Shown: positions 38,101 to 49,660 of the stretch, one piece after another
Layout: each line of letters opens with the position of its first letter
Numbering within the stretch: position 1 is the first letter of the stretch
Assembly: GCA_026874595.1 (NCBI GenBank)
Contig: CM049308.1
Location: forward strand, 52,897,624 to 52,961,623
Reading direction: 5' to 3'
DNA: 64,000 bases
Source: Sipunculus nudus
Taxonomy: Eukaryota; Annelida; Sipuncula; Golfingiida; Sipunculidae
Notes under the pieces: model-generated
What the model was told of the DNA's origin: nothing
Databases searched by the model: none
The model's input: the letters and a program-made list of their open reading frames with translations, nothing else
Translations under genes and position numbers: made by a program

Positions 38101-41100
38101 GAACAGATTTTGGAGATTCCCACATCTAGGTTCTTGTGGATCACTGGCGACCAGTCCTAATGGGTGCTGAGGTGGATACTAGTCAGACTGAGATGGAGTG
38201 GACTTTCCTGAAAGAGAAAGTGTACAAGAGGTAACAGTTGTAAAGTTTGTTACTTGCTTGAATAATAACTCTCTGTAAGTTACCCCAGAATAATCAAATT
38301 TTGACGTTGATAATAAATGCATGGATAGCCATGAACCTTGCCTTGAATACTGGCAAGTGAGTAGTTTGGTCAGTTCCCTGAAGTTGGTGGCACCACCAGT
38401 ATTTCTTCCAATATTACAATAATTTTCTTTTCTTCCAGACTCTGTCTGTCCTTTAGCAATTCACAAATAGTAACTGCTGGCCCTTGAAACTTAAAAGCTT
38501 GTAAAAATATCCATATAGACAAATTCAGCTGAGCGTTGAGACCCATGCTTGGATCCCTAGTTACTATGTGAATGTTGATATTAAATTTTTGCAGATATCC
38601 CCAAGGCCCTGGCGAGAAGGTCACATGGACTGCCTTGAACACCATGTATGGGCAGGCCTGTCCTAATGTGCTGCACCTGGTGGACCTGCTGCTGTCCCTG
38701 GCTGTCACATCAGCAGACTGTGAGCGTGGCTTCAGCCAAATGAAGAGGGTCAAATCTGACAGGAGGAGCAGGCTAAGAAGTGACACACTCAACATCCTCA
38801 TGAGGATTATCATGGAGCAAACAAAAGTAAAAGACTTTGACCCAGAACCAGCAGTAGAGCTGTGGCACACAGACTCTGTAGGAGGGAGACTCTATGCAGT
38901 ATCAGCAGGGGATGATGTGTCAGAGAGACAGTGATTTGGATGTTTCTGTGGAGGAAATTTAGCTTGGCTAAATACTTAAGATATATTGTAAATAAATCAT
39001 TTTCTAGAGCCAAACATGGTTTGTTTTTTGTAAAATGGTCTAAATTCAAAGGCAATCAATTACACAGGTCAGTTATAACCAATGAGAAAGCTTTCAGTTC
39101 ACACAAGGATGGTCTTGGACAGGTGGTTTTGATTGACAGGTGGTCTTTCATACAAGCTTGTATTGTTTTTGTATTACAGACAATTCTGCTACAGACAAAA
39201 CAGGGACAGAACTACTGTGTGGCCTGCAGGGAGCTTGATTCTGATGCTGATAAAGACAACCCAGGTATGAAACCCCCAGGGGTTTCAAATTTGCAATATT
39301 TGTGAAAGAAAAATTTTCGTGAAAATAAAACCCTCGTTAATAAGATGCCCTATCACTGAAGGGAAGTCCTTAAGATAAGTTTTGATACATAAATAATAAA
39401 AGATCTTGCATATTAGCCTTAAATTAAAGATGGCTTTAATAAATTATATCAAATCTTTTAAATATTTCGCTAATACTGAACAAGAATTACCACTTGTTTG
39501 ATGTTGCCTTGAGTAGTTGTCCAATTTTGTGCCAAAATTATTTGATATAATTAGTTCATTTTAGTTATATTGGATGTAGTCTGGGTTGTTTACACTATTG
39601 GTAGATCGCAAAAATGAACAAAAAAAAAATAAAGTGAAAATTGCAAAATTTTAACCCCAGGAATGTAAAGCTGATCACAGTGTGCTGCACCTGATTCATG
39701 ATATTGCCTTTTTTATATCCATCCCTGTACACTGGTCACTGTTCAGCTTAAAATAATTATAAGTGTCAGTGCATTCTCCAATTCTGTTGCAAAACAGAAC
39801 ATTTCTTGATTAATGAAACTCAAGGATAAGCCATATCAACCAGGATAAGTATCAGTGATGTAACAATGCACTGAATAATTGATGCATTGAACTGCAACCC
39901 TGCAATCAAATTGTTATTGATTAATACCCACTGAATCAATTTGTTTGTTTATTATTATTAAGCCTGTACCATCCTGAAACCCTCACTGAGCTGTCAACTT
40001 TGTTGGACTATTTATGTCATAAGTGCTCAAGATCTACCTGGAAAGCACTCCATTTATATAGGATGAAAATGGCATTTATAAACAGAGTGGTAGCTGCATT
40101 GTTCCTTCACTTGCTAAAATTGGCAGACATACATTGTGGTGACAAAGTCAGAAACTTACTACAAGAGTGATAATCAAGAATTGAATCAATACTTATAACT
40201 CAATTGAATCAATTCAAACCATGAGAAGGCTTAAATAGTTCTGTAGCTCCCAAAACAAATGTTATTTTTATATTCAATAAGACTAAAGTGTTTCCATGTG
40301 CACGTTTATGCGTATATGGGTGATCTAGCAGACTAATATATTTATATGGTGGATCAAGCAGGTCTTCCACAAAAAGATCCTGAAGTGACGTCATTTTACC
40401 TCAAATCCCCGAGTTCACACAAACCCTATTTGGAAAATCTCTGCTGTGGCAATTTTTACACACATTCACATATATGCTGACAGACATGTGGAAACACCCT
40501 GGTTACAAAATCATATGAGCAATTTTTCATGCATATTTGCATATACACATATTCACATATACGGGCACATCGAAACACCTCTTAAGTGTTTTTTTTTTCA
40601 TTTGTAAATTAATTTATAAAATATATATAAAAGATATATCAAATAATACAAACATACTGTTGTGGTTATTTGCCACAAAATACAGTGCATAATTATATAT
40701 CCTGACAAACAACTTGCCAGATAACACTGTTATTAACAGAAGTGGAAGGTGGATTTTGTCTTTTCACATGAATTGTATTGCATTGTTGTTTTGTGACTTA
40801 TCATGTCAGCCTGAGGCACCTGAATTTGTCTTGGGGATATGGTTTGATTACAGCAGACACAAAGACAAAAAAAAAAGATTTTGTAATACTTGATGTAGAA
40901 TTTATTTGCCCCAATCTGTGCACAATAAGAAGGATGTATATATATCTAATAAAGGGACATAATCAGGAGCAATATTATGCCTAGTCTTTTCTATCTGTTC
41001 AGTTTTGCTTTATAAGAAAAGTTTTGGGGCGGAACCATCCAAACACACAGTCTCAGTACCTCGATCCAGCTGTTTAACACCTTGTAATGACTCTACGTGT

Positions 41101-44100
41101 TGGTAAACACAGTCTGCGTGGGTCTGTTTACCATAACAAGGGACCCTAACCGAGGTCCAATTATGAGCCGCAGTACGCGATGTTTCAGCCAGTGGAAATG
41201 TATTACATTTTTGGGCCAAGTCTGTCAGGTCATCTCCCGATGACACGTGTTGTGGCCCGGTGATGCACATGCTGTTTACACCTGCGATCACACCCGGTCC
41301 AATTTTGTTAACACTCATTTATAGAAGTAAGCAAACACTTTCAGGGCAATATTTTGGCAGGTACAAATTTATTTTAAAGGAAAGGAAAGCTATTTTTCGG
41401 GTTAATTCAACATGCTTAATTGGTGATTGGGCCCCTTTAGTATAATGAATGCATATATCAGAATGGGGATTTCCCATTCTTCCCTGGAGAAATGAGAATT
41501 CTTGTTTTTTCCAGGAAGAAAGAGAATTCTCATCTTTCCTGGGAAGAATGGGAATCAATTTTTACAATCACTTGATTCTCATTTTTTCCTAGAACAAATG
41601 AGAATTCTGGTGTTTCTGGGAACAATGGAAATTCTCATTTTTCCCTGCTTCTTATTTTCTGACCATTTATATCAAGAATCTGTCCTACCTATTATAATAA
41701 AAATAATACAAAAAAAAAAGAAACTTGAAAAACATATTGTCACCCCTAACTTAACGTGAAAACTTTACAACGGATATATCCTATAAAACAATAGGATGGG
41801 TTAACGCTCGCCACTTGATTTCATTAATCAAGAAATTAGATCCCGGTCATTACAGGTGACATTTCCAGGTTCTTTTAAGGACGTGTATTAAAATACCAGA
41901 CAATCATACACCCAGATCAATAGAAACTATGAGACATCAGGTTAAATTCACAAATATAATTCAAGACAATACTTACAGAGACACAAATGTGAGTGTGTGC
42001 GTTGATGTGTCAATACGACAGTTCTTCACATTAAAAATACTAGATATTTACTGAGTCCATGGTTTGGATAATAAGCCATAAAGTCCAGTTCCTTCAGAGA
42101 TCTCTGGTTACTGTTTTGTGTAGAATCTAGCGTATGGTTAGCAGCATATAGTCTTTCTGAGTTTAGCGATCTTCAACTGATCTTGCTTGTCAGCGACCCG
42201 GGTAGGTTTACATTCACATGCATGCAATAGCGCCCTTTGTTTATGTAGAGCTTAGAGTCCTTGACCTTGCTCGTGTACCAATGGTTTCTCGGCTTACGGC
42301 GGTTATGTATCTAGGTCAAGCTGAACTAGGCCGGCAGGTGACAAACGATCTCTCACTATATCGCCAATACGAAGCTCTGTCAGCAGCACGGCTGAGTTCT
42401 CATGAGCTGGGTCTTTGCCTCCTGTAGAAGCTTGCTTCTATGCCGTTCCTGGCGTTTCAATGTTCGTGCGTGCGTGCTGCCACCTCAAGCTTCAAGACCC
42501 AACTGAAGGCAGCTTCCAGCGTCTCTCCCTGAACTCTGACGTCACAATCGTCGTCACAATACGGCGATCCGGTTCTCTGATTGGCTTATTTCTCAAGTGT
42601 CCCATATAAGGATGTATGTGACCTAATTTGACTGTTAGCGTCACCATGGCGACCCACACACGATGCGTGACACAGATAAATCAGCTGATAGCCGATGGGA
42701 TTTCATACAAGAATACACAATATATATATACAATCCAGACCTGTCAACGCTTTAGGATGACGCTTCACGTCAATATCAATAGAGAACAGACTTCGTTAAA
42801 CTATGATACACAACACCGTACATATTGTCACCGATTTCTGGTGACACATATATATAACTTATATCACTTATCTCAACTTGAAAATGTAAGCTTCATATTA
42901 TATTCACATTTAATTCATTTTATTTGATTGTATACTTATTCTTTTAACTACTTTTAACAACTCTTTTAACAGTTCAGAATTCATGTGAAAGGAAATAAAA
43001 TCAAAGTTTCTTTCTGAAAAAGAAGAAAGAAAACAAAAAACGAAAAGTGAAAATTTGCTATAAATGATTCCTGTTTTTACTGGGATAAATGAGAACTTCT
43101 TTTTTCCCAGGTTTAGATTTCAAAACTGAACTCCAGTCCCGGGAAAAATGAGAATTCTCAATATTCCCAGGACAGACTGGATTTCTCATTTTCCCCAGGT
43201 AGATTGAGAATTCTCATGTTTCCCTGGAAGAAAAGGAATCATTTCAAATCATCTCTTGATTCTCATTTTCCTGGGAAAAATGAGAATTCTTATTTTTCCT
43301 GGCAAGATTCTTAATTTTCCCAGATTCTCATTCCCCCAACACACACACACACACACACACATATATACAGGGCTTTTAGGAATGCAGGGGTAAGCGTCTG
43401 TGATGCTCAAAAACTCCTATAGAAGCTCTGTTCTGAGGGTCCAAACCTTCAAAATCAGACACAAATCATCTCCCCTTGGGACTCCCGGACTCTTCAAATG
43501 TTCTTCCTATCAAAAGCCCTGTGTGTATATCCTGGAATCTTCAAATTTTCATACTATTAAAAGTGTATATAATATCTCTCTGGTGCTACACATGTATAAG
43601 AAAAACTACATATTAGGAACCTGTTCTGCACTCTTCATACAGCAGTTATACACTCAACTCCTTCTAAATCCCCTTTGTTTTAATCACAGCTTGGTATAAC
43701 AAGATCTGGAAACTCTGCAGTGTATTACCTCTGCATTAGGAGTACATATCTGACACAATAGATTCTTACTTTTTCATACATTTGTTAATGTCATTTTTGT
43801 ATCCTCTTCACTGGAATGTTTAGCTGATTTTCCTTGTTGTCAGCTTAGAGTGATATGTACAGTATGCAATTTTGTTTTTTTAGCCACAAGTGTAGCTGCA
43901 GCTATGTCTCAGTTTGAGGAGCACCAGAGGTCAGGAAAGGTCAACGACGAGGATGCTGCGAGCAGTAGAGCTTCAGAGGCATTGGCTCAATCTTCATCCG
44001 AGGCTACGGCAGAAATATCTCTACCATCTGGTCCCCAGGTTCACGATGACTTTGCAGAACCTTCACAAACTCTACCTAGATTAACACAAGATAGTATGAA

Positions 44101-44422
44101 AGGTTATTTACTGCAGCTCCGAGATAGCGGTATGGGTAGCTCCTGTGCTACATTGCCAGATAGCAGTGCAGGCAGCTCTCGTACTACATTGCTAGAACAA
44201 GTAGATACTAAAGAGCCATTACATCAACCAGCAGTTGTTAAAACAATGGCCTTGCCCGCTGGTGATACTCAAGACTGTTTTGCAACACTGACAAAGAAAA
44301 TCAAATGGGCGACTACAGAGTTGGAAAAAACCACGAGCGTAGAACATAGTATACAGCTTTGTAACATGATAAAAGCTGGAGCTGAGGCACTGAAAGCACT
44401 TAAGGATCTGGTCGGTTCATAA
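26114..44422 (+). CDS. ZNRD2: ZNRD2 (SSSCA1/p27) zinc-ribbon protein, four coding exons
   Basis: Coding exons are 26,114-26,144; 28,632-28,774; 39,180-39,264; and 43,884-44,422. Joined, they give 798 nt, or 265 aa plus TAA, with GT-AG junctions in matching phases (1, 0, 1). Exon 2 carries DYEWQPPSEAEMKVIQARRD and the MGDYLLKGYKMLG signature. The zinc ribbon is split over exons 2 and 3 (CPEC ... CVAC) and is followed by ELDSDADKDNP. Exon 4 has a Ser/Ala-rich low-complexity middle and a conserved C-terminal helix with IQLCNMIKAGAEALKALKDL. The same order occurs in vertebrate ZNRD2, a centromere-associated autoantigen of poorly defined biochemistry. This copy is longer than the human protein (about 199 aa), mainly in the exon-4 linker. 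Intron 2 hosts another, broken gene on the same strand. Confidence 0.93.
28030..28475. repeat. Degenerate tandem repeat in ZNRD2 intron 1
   Basis: About three units of about 140 bp. Each has GATRACTTRCCA, GATTTTSATGAAACT, a TATCTCACC-AATTTTGATTC run and AATGAGGTC-A-AGGTC. Starts are near 28,087, 28,230 and 28,370. Confidence 0.65.
28632..28774 (+). CDS. ZNRD2: ZNRD2 coding exon 2
   Basis: Acceptor TTTGTAG, donor ACC|GTGAGT. Encodes the most conserved part of the family, from DYEWQPP to the first zinc-ribbon CPEC knuckle. Confidence 0.93.
29045..29625. repeat. Local segmental duplications of GC-rich sequence
   Basis: GATTTACAGGCC-GGCCTGG then TATTTTTCAAGTAAGCGAGC occurs at about 29,075 and again at about 29,215. 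CTGCCGCTTTG then GTCAGAAGTTTGACAGCACAG and TTCTTGAATTTTTATTGG occurs at about 29,138 and again at about 29,530. These are interleaved duplications of 65-95 bp. Confidence 0.75.
30334..30945. mobile_element. AGCTCAGCTGAC-headed repeat, copy 1
   Basis: Head AGCTCAGCTGACTATAAGTC, GTCCGTCCG iterations, then the body with AAAATCTCCTACCATGCCGAA, CCTTCGAGATATTAAGGAAA and CTAATATCAAAACCACT. It ends at GCCCAACTTTGGCCACGGCAC, directly against the head of copy 2. No protein is encoded. Confidence 0.75.
30946..32560. mobile_element. AGCTCAGCTGAC-headed repeat, copy 2, carrying an inserted element
   Basis: Head AGCTCAGCTGACTTTCAGTC and tail CAGCTGAGCCATGGGTCACTT (32,533-32,557) form short inverted ends (GCTCAGCTG/CAGCTGAGC). 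The stretch near 31,140, with GACCTGTCAGAAATCCAATA, matches part of the 145-bp satellite unit at 46.5 kb. The 31.38-32.26 kb element lies inside it. Confidence 0.7.
31379..32255 (+). mobile_element. Element with GGTGGCGCCACC palindromes, copy 1
   Basis: Begins TGTGGATACTATGTTTTCAG and a CCGCCGCCGCCGCC run. It contains iterated segments with GGTGGCGCCACC and TGTTTGCACAGTGTCCATCTG, and ends GGCGGATACACGTAGTC... to ATTCTAGTT. The inverted copy at 56.1-57.2 kb matches along the full length. Open frames inside follow the iteration and look non-coding. Confidence 0.8.
32565..35148. mobile_element. AGCTCAGCTGAC-family repeat, copy 3 (body and tail)
   Basis: Contains GATTTAATTTTCACAGCAT, the body segment AAAATCTCCTACCATACCGAA (about 32,788), CTAATATCAAAACCACTGATC, a C-tract (33,461-33,476) and the tail CAGCTGAGCACCATGACCCA (35,115 onward). 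The same order occurs in the 50.6-52.15 kb copy. Confidence 0.7.
34023..34160. repeat. 69-bp tandem duplication
   Basis: GATTGCAACTTTTGCAA with flanks ACTCTG-ATATAT and TTCTAATATTTTAACTTAT occurs at 34,038 and again at 34,107. Confidence 0.85.
39180..39264 (+). CDS. ZNRD2: ZNRD2 coding exon 3
   Basis: Acceptor TTGTATTACAG, donor CCAG|GTATGA. Encodes TILLQTKQGQNYCVACRELD and DSDADKDNP, with the second CxxC of the ribbon. Confidence 0.93.
41465..41650. repeat. Palindromic GAGAATTCTC repeat block, left
   Basis: Variants of TGAGAATTCTCATTTTTCC with CCTGGGAA spacers, repeated about every 30-35 bp. Each core (AATGAGAATTCTCATT) is self-complementary. A second block lies at 43,075-43,335. Confidence 0.8.
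43075..43335. repeat. Palindromic GAGAATTCTC repeat block, right
   Basis: Same motif as the left block (AATGAGAATTCTCA, TCCCAGG, CCTGGGAA). It is followed by a (CA)n tract (43,339-43,362). Together the blocks bracket 1.4 kb of ZNRD2 intron 3. Confidence 0.8.
43884..44422 (+). CDS. ZNRD2: ZNRD2 coding exon 4 (terminal)
   Basis: Acceptor TTTTTTTAG, then in phase ATSVAAAMSQFEEHQ. Ends in the conserved helix and TAA at 44,420-44,422. The middle is Ser/Ala/Thr-rich with two similar SSCATLPDSSAG/SSRTTLLEQ stretches. Confidence 0.93.
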
Positions 44423-45320
44423 CAATATATACACATCTCCCCACCTGCCACCAAGATATATCTGAAAATACAACACTTCTGTTCACCAATATAAAAATAG
44501 TATACTCGGTCAAGAAAAAAGCCGTAAGGTTTGATTTGATAAAGATCAGGTATTCACTTGGCTTCCCATCTACCAAATTTGCAAGCCAATTTTATTTAAG
44601 CAGCCAGAAAAATTGCTTGCCACTGTTGCCCACTGCCCTCCAATTTGGTGTGCTAATCACCAGCTATTTCCAGCCACTTTAATTGTCTCAGTGTCCTTCT
44701 CCTGGATTTGCTTGACTGATGAGAGAAGGAACCCTGGCTGATTGTCAATTTTTTTTTTTGGTGGGGGGGGGGAATGAGAAATTAGTCTTGAAATGCTTGA
44801 TAGTCTCAAAAAATGTTGCAGCTGATTTTATTTTCATCCAGCCAGATATAAAAAATATAAATCAGGCCTTCACATACCTTACAGCTGTAACTTAATCCAT
44901 TTTCAGGCTGGCAAATTATGGGCAAAAAAAATGGCAGTCAACAGGTTTTAGATTGTATCAGGAGTTTTAAACCGGGCCAGCCAGACCTTGAATTGTTAAA
45001 ACACTGGCATAGCACTGATGTCTACCCGACATGTACACTCCCAACTTTTGACTTACCCCAAAAAATTATTCCACAATATGTATGAAACAAATTCTTGAGG
45101 TACAATGATTCAGTAGCCAATACAGGATAAATACTCAACCTGGAGCCTTTTTTTTATCAATTCTGAGTAAAGAATTTTAATGGGTAGAAATTCAGTTGTT
45201 ATGAGTTATCTGTCATGGGAAATTTATTGAAATGATATCTTATAAATGTATGTAAAAGTTAAATATGATTGGTATGTTAAATACAAATATGTGAATAAAA
45301 GACATACTGACTTGATCCAC
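44423..45320 (+). other. Probable ZNRD2 3' UTR with poly(A) signal near 45,294
   Basis: No coding potential. An AATAAA at 45,294-45,299 (GTGAATAAAAGACATAC), about 870 bp after the stop, is the best poly(A) signal seen. T/G-rich sequence follows. The cleavage site is not known. Confidence 0.5.
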
Positions 45321-46259
45321 TCTGTACATTATTAATGATATTAAAATATATTGTCATACTCTCTCTTTTCTTTTTGTTTTGAAACTGAATGTCAGATACA
45401 CTTGGTTGAGACACTTGGTACAGTGGCTGCTGGGTAAATGTGACTAATCAAGTTGTAGAAACCATACCATTGCAATATCTATGAAGTACTTATGCCATAA
45501 TTATAGACATAATTTGGTCAATTCGGGTAATTACATGTCTAGGGAGCTAGGCAGGTTTTCAGGTTAAGCACAGTTCCAAATGATCTATCATGAATTTTCA
45601 GTGATAGAATCGAAAAATTGATTAATAATATGAAAACTGAAGCTGATTTTGTATAAAATGCAACAAGAAAATGAATATTTGGCAAACTGACTCTAATGTA
45701 ATTCTCTTAAATGCATTATGTATGTTACTCAAATGTCAACTATATTTATATCAAGATTATTTTGACATTTCAACAGTTTCGGTTGAAGCGTCGTTTTCCC
45801 TTTTTATTTTGGTAGATGTCAATTTATTGATACTTTGAACAGGAATATGATTGCAAAAACCTCTCATTTCATTTTCCCACTGTAATAGAAAACGTCCAAA
45901 ACCATAGCTTTTAGGAACAGATACTTGTTCAAAATTTTGGCAGCAGATGGCAGCATTGCTCAACTCACAAAAATGTTATGACCATCCAAAGAAAAATCCC
46001 TTAAATTTTGAGATAATCAGGATATCTTTTTTTTTAATTACAAGGAAATTATTTTCAGATGTGTGGCATCATAATATCTTTGTCCTGGCCGGGGGCCGTG
46101 GTTATTCACTGATAGTTGGGTCGTCTTTGTATTAGAGCTGACTTGGTTGTTATCCAGCCAAGGAGGTATTGAACCATGACACGCATAGGCCAGTTCTGTG
46201 AAGATCGGGACAGTTTGGTTGCGATCCTGATAGGTACACATAATCTCAGGCGTTATATC

Positions 46260-46355
46260 TTTAGTACAGTAAAACCTCTCCTTAGTGGACAGTCACATGA
46301 CCGGACGATTTGTCTGGGGAGTCCGCCCCAGTGGTGGTCTGGCCTGGTGGTCCTA
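46260..46355. repeat. CAGTAAAACCTC dispersed motif
   Basis: ACAGTAAAACCTCTCCTTAG then GGACAGTC resembles ACAGTAAAACCTCCCAATGACGGACAC at about 9,770. This is probably a short dispersed repeat. Confidence 0.45.
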
Positions 46356-46489
46356 ATGTGGCCAGATGTCAGAGTTCTAAGCGAAGGACATACAGTCCAT
46401 AAACATCCATGAAAAAAAACTGCATTTACTTTTTTTATTTGTGGGCTGCAACATGAATTATTGATTTGGTCATTAACGTTATTACACTT

Positions 46490-47510
46490 TCTTTCGCGCG
46501 CGATAACTCAATGACAACCTCGTGCAGCTTTCCCAAATTCACGGGGATGATTGGTATCCATGAGGGCTCCAGACCTATTGAATTACAGACCTGTCGGAAT
46601 TCCAATATGGCCGCAACAGCCCGATCGCTGATTTTCTCCTGCGCGCGATAACTCAACAACAACACATTGCAGCTTTCCCAAATTCACAGGAATGATTGGC
46701 ACCTATGAGGGCTCCAGACCTTTCGAATAATAGACCTGTCGGAGTTCCAATATGGCCGCCAAAGCCCGATCGCTGTTTTTCTTTCGCGCGCAATAACTCA
46801 ACAGCAACCTACTGCGGCTTTCCCACCCAAATTGACAAGGATGATTGGTACCTATGAGGGCTCCAGACCTATTGGATTACAGACCAGTTGGATTTCCAAT
46901 ATGGCCGCCACAGCCCGATCGCTGATTTTCTTCGCGCGCGATAACTCAACAACAACACATTGCAGCTTTCCGAATTCACAGTATTGATTGGTACCTATGA
47001 GGGCTCTAGACCTATTGAATTACAGACCTCTCGGAATTCCAATATGGCCGCAACGGCCCGATCGCTGTTTTTCTTTCGCGCGCAATATAACTCAACAACA
47101 ACCTAATGCAGCTTCCCAAAATTCACAGGAATGATTAGTACCTATGAGGGCTCTAGACCTATTGAATTACAGACATGTCGGAATTCCAATATGGCCGCCA
47201 CAGCCTGATTGTTGATTTTCTATCGCGCGTGATAACTCAACAACAACCTACAGCAGCTTTCCCAAATTCACAGGGATGATTGGTACCTATTAGGGCTACA
47301 GACCTATTGAATTACAGACCTGTTGGAATTCCAATATGGCTGCCACAGCCCGATCGCTGATTTTCTTTCACGCGTGATCACTCAACAACAACCTACTGCA
47401 GCTTTCCCAATTTCACAGGGATCATTGGTGACTATGAGGGCTCCAGACCTTCTGAATTACAGACTTGCTTAAAATCAAATATGGCCAACAGACTACATTC
47501 GGTCATTTTC
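46490..47510. repeat. Satellite of about 145-bp units, about seven copies
   Basis: Each unit has a CGCGCGATAACTCAACAACA start, GCAGCTTTCCCAAATTCACA, ATGAGGGCTCCAGACCTATT, ACAGACCTGTCGGAATTCCA and ATATGGCCGC-AC-GCCCGATCGCTG. Starts are near 46,500, 46,646, 46,791, 46,940, 47,083, 47,230 and 47,375. The last unit decays. No coding frame is kept. Confidence 0.93.
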
Positions 47511-49584
47511 TATTGCACACATTATTGCAGACATATCTTCTTTAATATCATTAGATCCAGTAGGATTTTTTCCCTCATGCATATGGATAAAAACCTGTTT
47601 TTGTTTGTCATGTTTTTCCAATTTAACTTAATTTTACACCCACATGTAAACTAGTCAAGCACTACCAGAAATGCGGGGCCCTCTGAGGACCATTGTCCGA
47701 CCACATCTAGTGTATCATATATTGTAAGTGGAAATTTCCGTCCTCCCATACAGAGTGAACTTCATTTTTTTACGGCTTTATGATATCAGGTGAAAATCAT
47801 TTCGTTCATCGGGGAATTATATACGGTTTAACTGGTGTTTTTATTTCAATTGAATCATTTGGCTTCGGCAAAAAAGAAAACTATAAATTTTGACCAAATC
47901 TGTAAATAATTTCATAAGAAACCTTAATTGAATTGCTTTGATAAAATAATATGAGTAAATTGGAAGGTAAGTCCATAGATGGATGTAGCGGAACACCAGC
48001 TTTAACGCTGCTGATCAGAATGATGTTGTTCTCATAATGGAGTAGTTTACTATGCAGATCTGCCATGGACTGTTTGACAAGAGTTCAACATGATAAGCAC
48101 AGATGATTACCTGTTTCGTAATAAGGTTCTTGTTAAATAATATTTTTCAACGCCCATGAAATATATTTTTATCAAAATACAGAAGTGATAAAAACGTGGG
48201 TTTTAGATGTGATGGAATAAAAATAATTTGACATATATAGAAATCTGCATTCTAAAGAAAACAAGCCTCCGCCCTTTTGGGTTGGGGTCCGTATTGTTGG
48301 ATGCTCTCAAAACCACGTTTTCATTAAATTATTCGGCCATAAATCCAAGGTTCATTCGTGCATACGTGACCTTATATTTGTGAATATGACTTTATGACGG
48401 TCCAATAACCCGGATTATGTGCCGCATTCACACCAAATCTAATTGTTTCTTCATTGACTCATTCCCAAAGTACCCTGAAAATTTCATGAGATTCCGTCAA
48501 TGATTACGTGAGTTATGTTGTGAATACCAAACAAACATTTACACGATCAATTGATATATATTAGAATTGGTATTTCTCCAGCATATTGACTTAAATAAAT
48601 TAGAATCAAAATATAATAAAACTTGAATTTGAGTAAAAAATATAAATTGAAATCGGTTATGATAACAGTTCCTACATTTCAATGAAACACCGTATTAACG
48701 TTAATAAATATTTGTATGTCTGAGTGTCAGCAGGCGCTTCTGTCAGTTCAAATGTGTGACATTACAAGACTTTGTTTTGACATAATGAAGACTTCTATAG
48801 ATGAGGAAATAAAAGTTTTGACGTTGCGACCATTGAACATGATTCCAGATGAGAGCGAAAGATGGCGCTGCGTAACAGAAATTAAAAGGTACCAGGTGTC
48901 AAATTTTCTTGGGAACTTATCGATATAGTGGCTTTTTTTACTGTCAAGGAGCATTTTTTTTCACTGGTCCGTGTTGGGCAAACACCAGTATATAGATAGG
49001 GTTTACACATCATAAAATACCAGTACTGATAGATTGCTATTTCTATTCCAGAGGGAACAATTATGAGGACTATTCACTTGAAGTAATGGCAGTCCCTGAT
49101 GTTATCAGGACATAAAATGTCGACATTTTAGGGGCTGGTGTGATAGGGCCCCTCAAGCAAATGGCGCCTGCTCCAACAAAACTGGCAATAAGCAAAAAGC
49201 TATCCCTTCTATCTGGTGTAATAACACTAAATTGGCAACGTGGATTGGTGCTGCAGCAACCAGTGGACAAACTCGATTATAGCCATTAAGACACCCAAAA
49301 CTGTTCCCAAGGCTGTGTTCTGATTGGTCAATGGGACTTGTTTTCCTAAATTTCAAATATTGAATCTTTCCATGTTCCTGCGCTTTAATATGACGATGCA
49401 CTTTTAAAGGGAACATGGACAGAGTTCTCTCTCTGCATCTTGCATTTTATTTGCAGTTTAAAAATTTTGATCAGATTAAGATACTTTCGCCTGCTTTTTA
49501 TTCGCGAGGGTTTCAAAGTCGCATTTATTTGATAAGAGGCCTAATGTACATAGGTAAACGGCCATTTATAAATAAAGGCTCATT

Positions 49585-49590
49585 GGCATA

Positions 49591-49658
<68 letters not shown>
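49585..49658. repeat. (AT)n microsatellite
   Basis: AT tract of about 70 bp with one GT interruption at its left end. Confidence 0.95.

Positions 49659-49660
<2 letters not shown>

Larger units (their letters stand above)
29855..38934 (+). pseudogene. hAT-transposase-derived ZNF862-like gene, multi-exon but frame-broken, nested in ZNRD2 intron 2
   Basis: Six exon-like segments: A 29,855-30,213 (5' limit uncertain), B 36,202-37,022, C 37,227-37,441, D 37,689-37,913, E 38,107-38,230, F 38,595-38,934. All have GT-AG edges and mutually consistent phases. A encodes a TTF/BED-like zinc finger (PWLSWDEEKKCMFCDYC ... HEQQSGH). B has the hAT core with VMVDGTTDSS and FASDGASVM (the two catalytic Asp contexts) and VHCMAHRLELA. 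F has the C-terminal hAT dimerisation region (TSADCERGFSQMKRVKSDRR). Lesions: frame changes near 36,637, at the A-run 36,694-36,701 and near 36,920; in-frame stops at 36,719 (TAA), 37,407 (TAG) and 38,127 (TAG). The retained introns exclude a processed copy. It looks like a once-functional domesticated gene or an intron-bearing transposase copy, now dead unless the assembly is wrong. Confidence 0.85.
39265..43883. other. ZNRD2 intron 3
   Basis: No conserved coding exon seen. It contains the two palindromic repeat blocks listed separately, a (CA)n tract and otherwise plain AT-rich DNA. Confidence 0.6.

Noticed and set aside
46490-47510. CRISPR-like array
   Set aside because: The whole 145-bp unit repeats with no unique spacers, in an animal genome with introns. 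This is a satellite.
48716-48928. 70-codon plus-strand frame, mixed composition, ending near a possible donor
   Set aside because: No recognisable domain, no clear acceptor, and no neighbouring exon to join. Kept only as a weak exon candidate.
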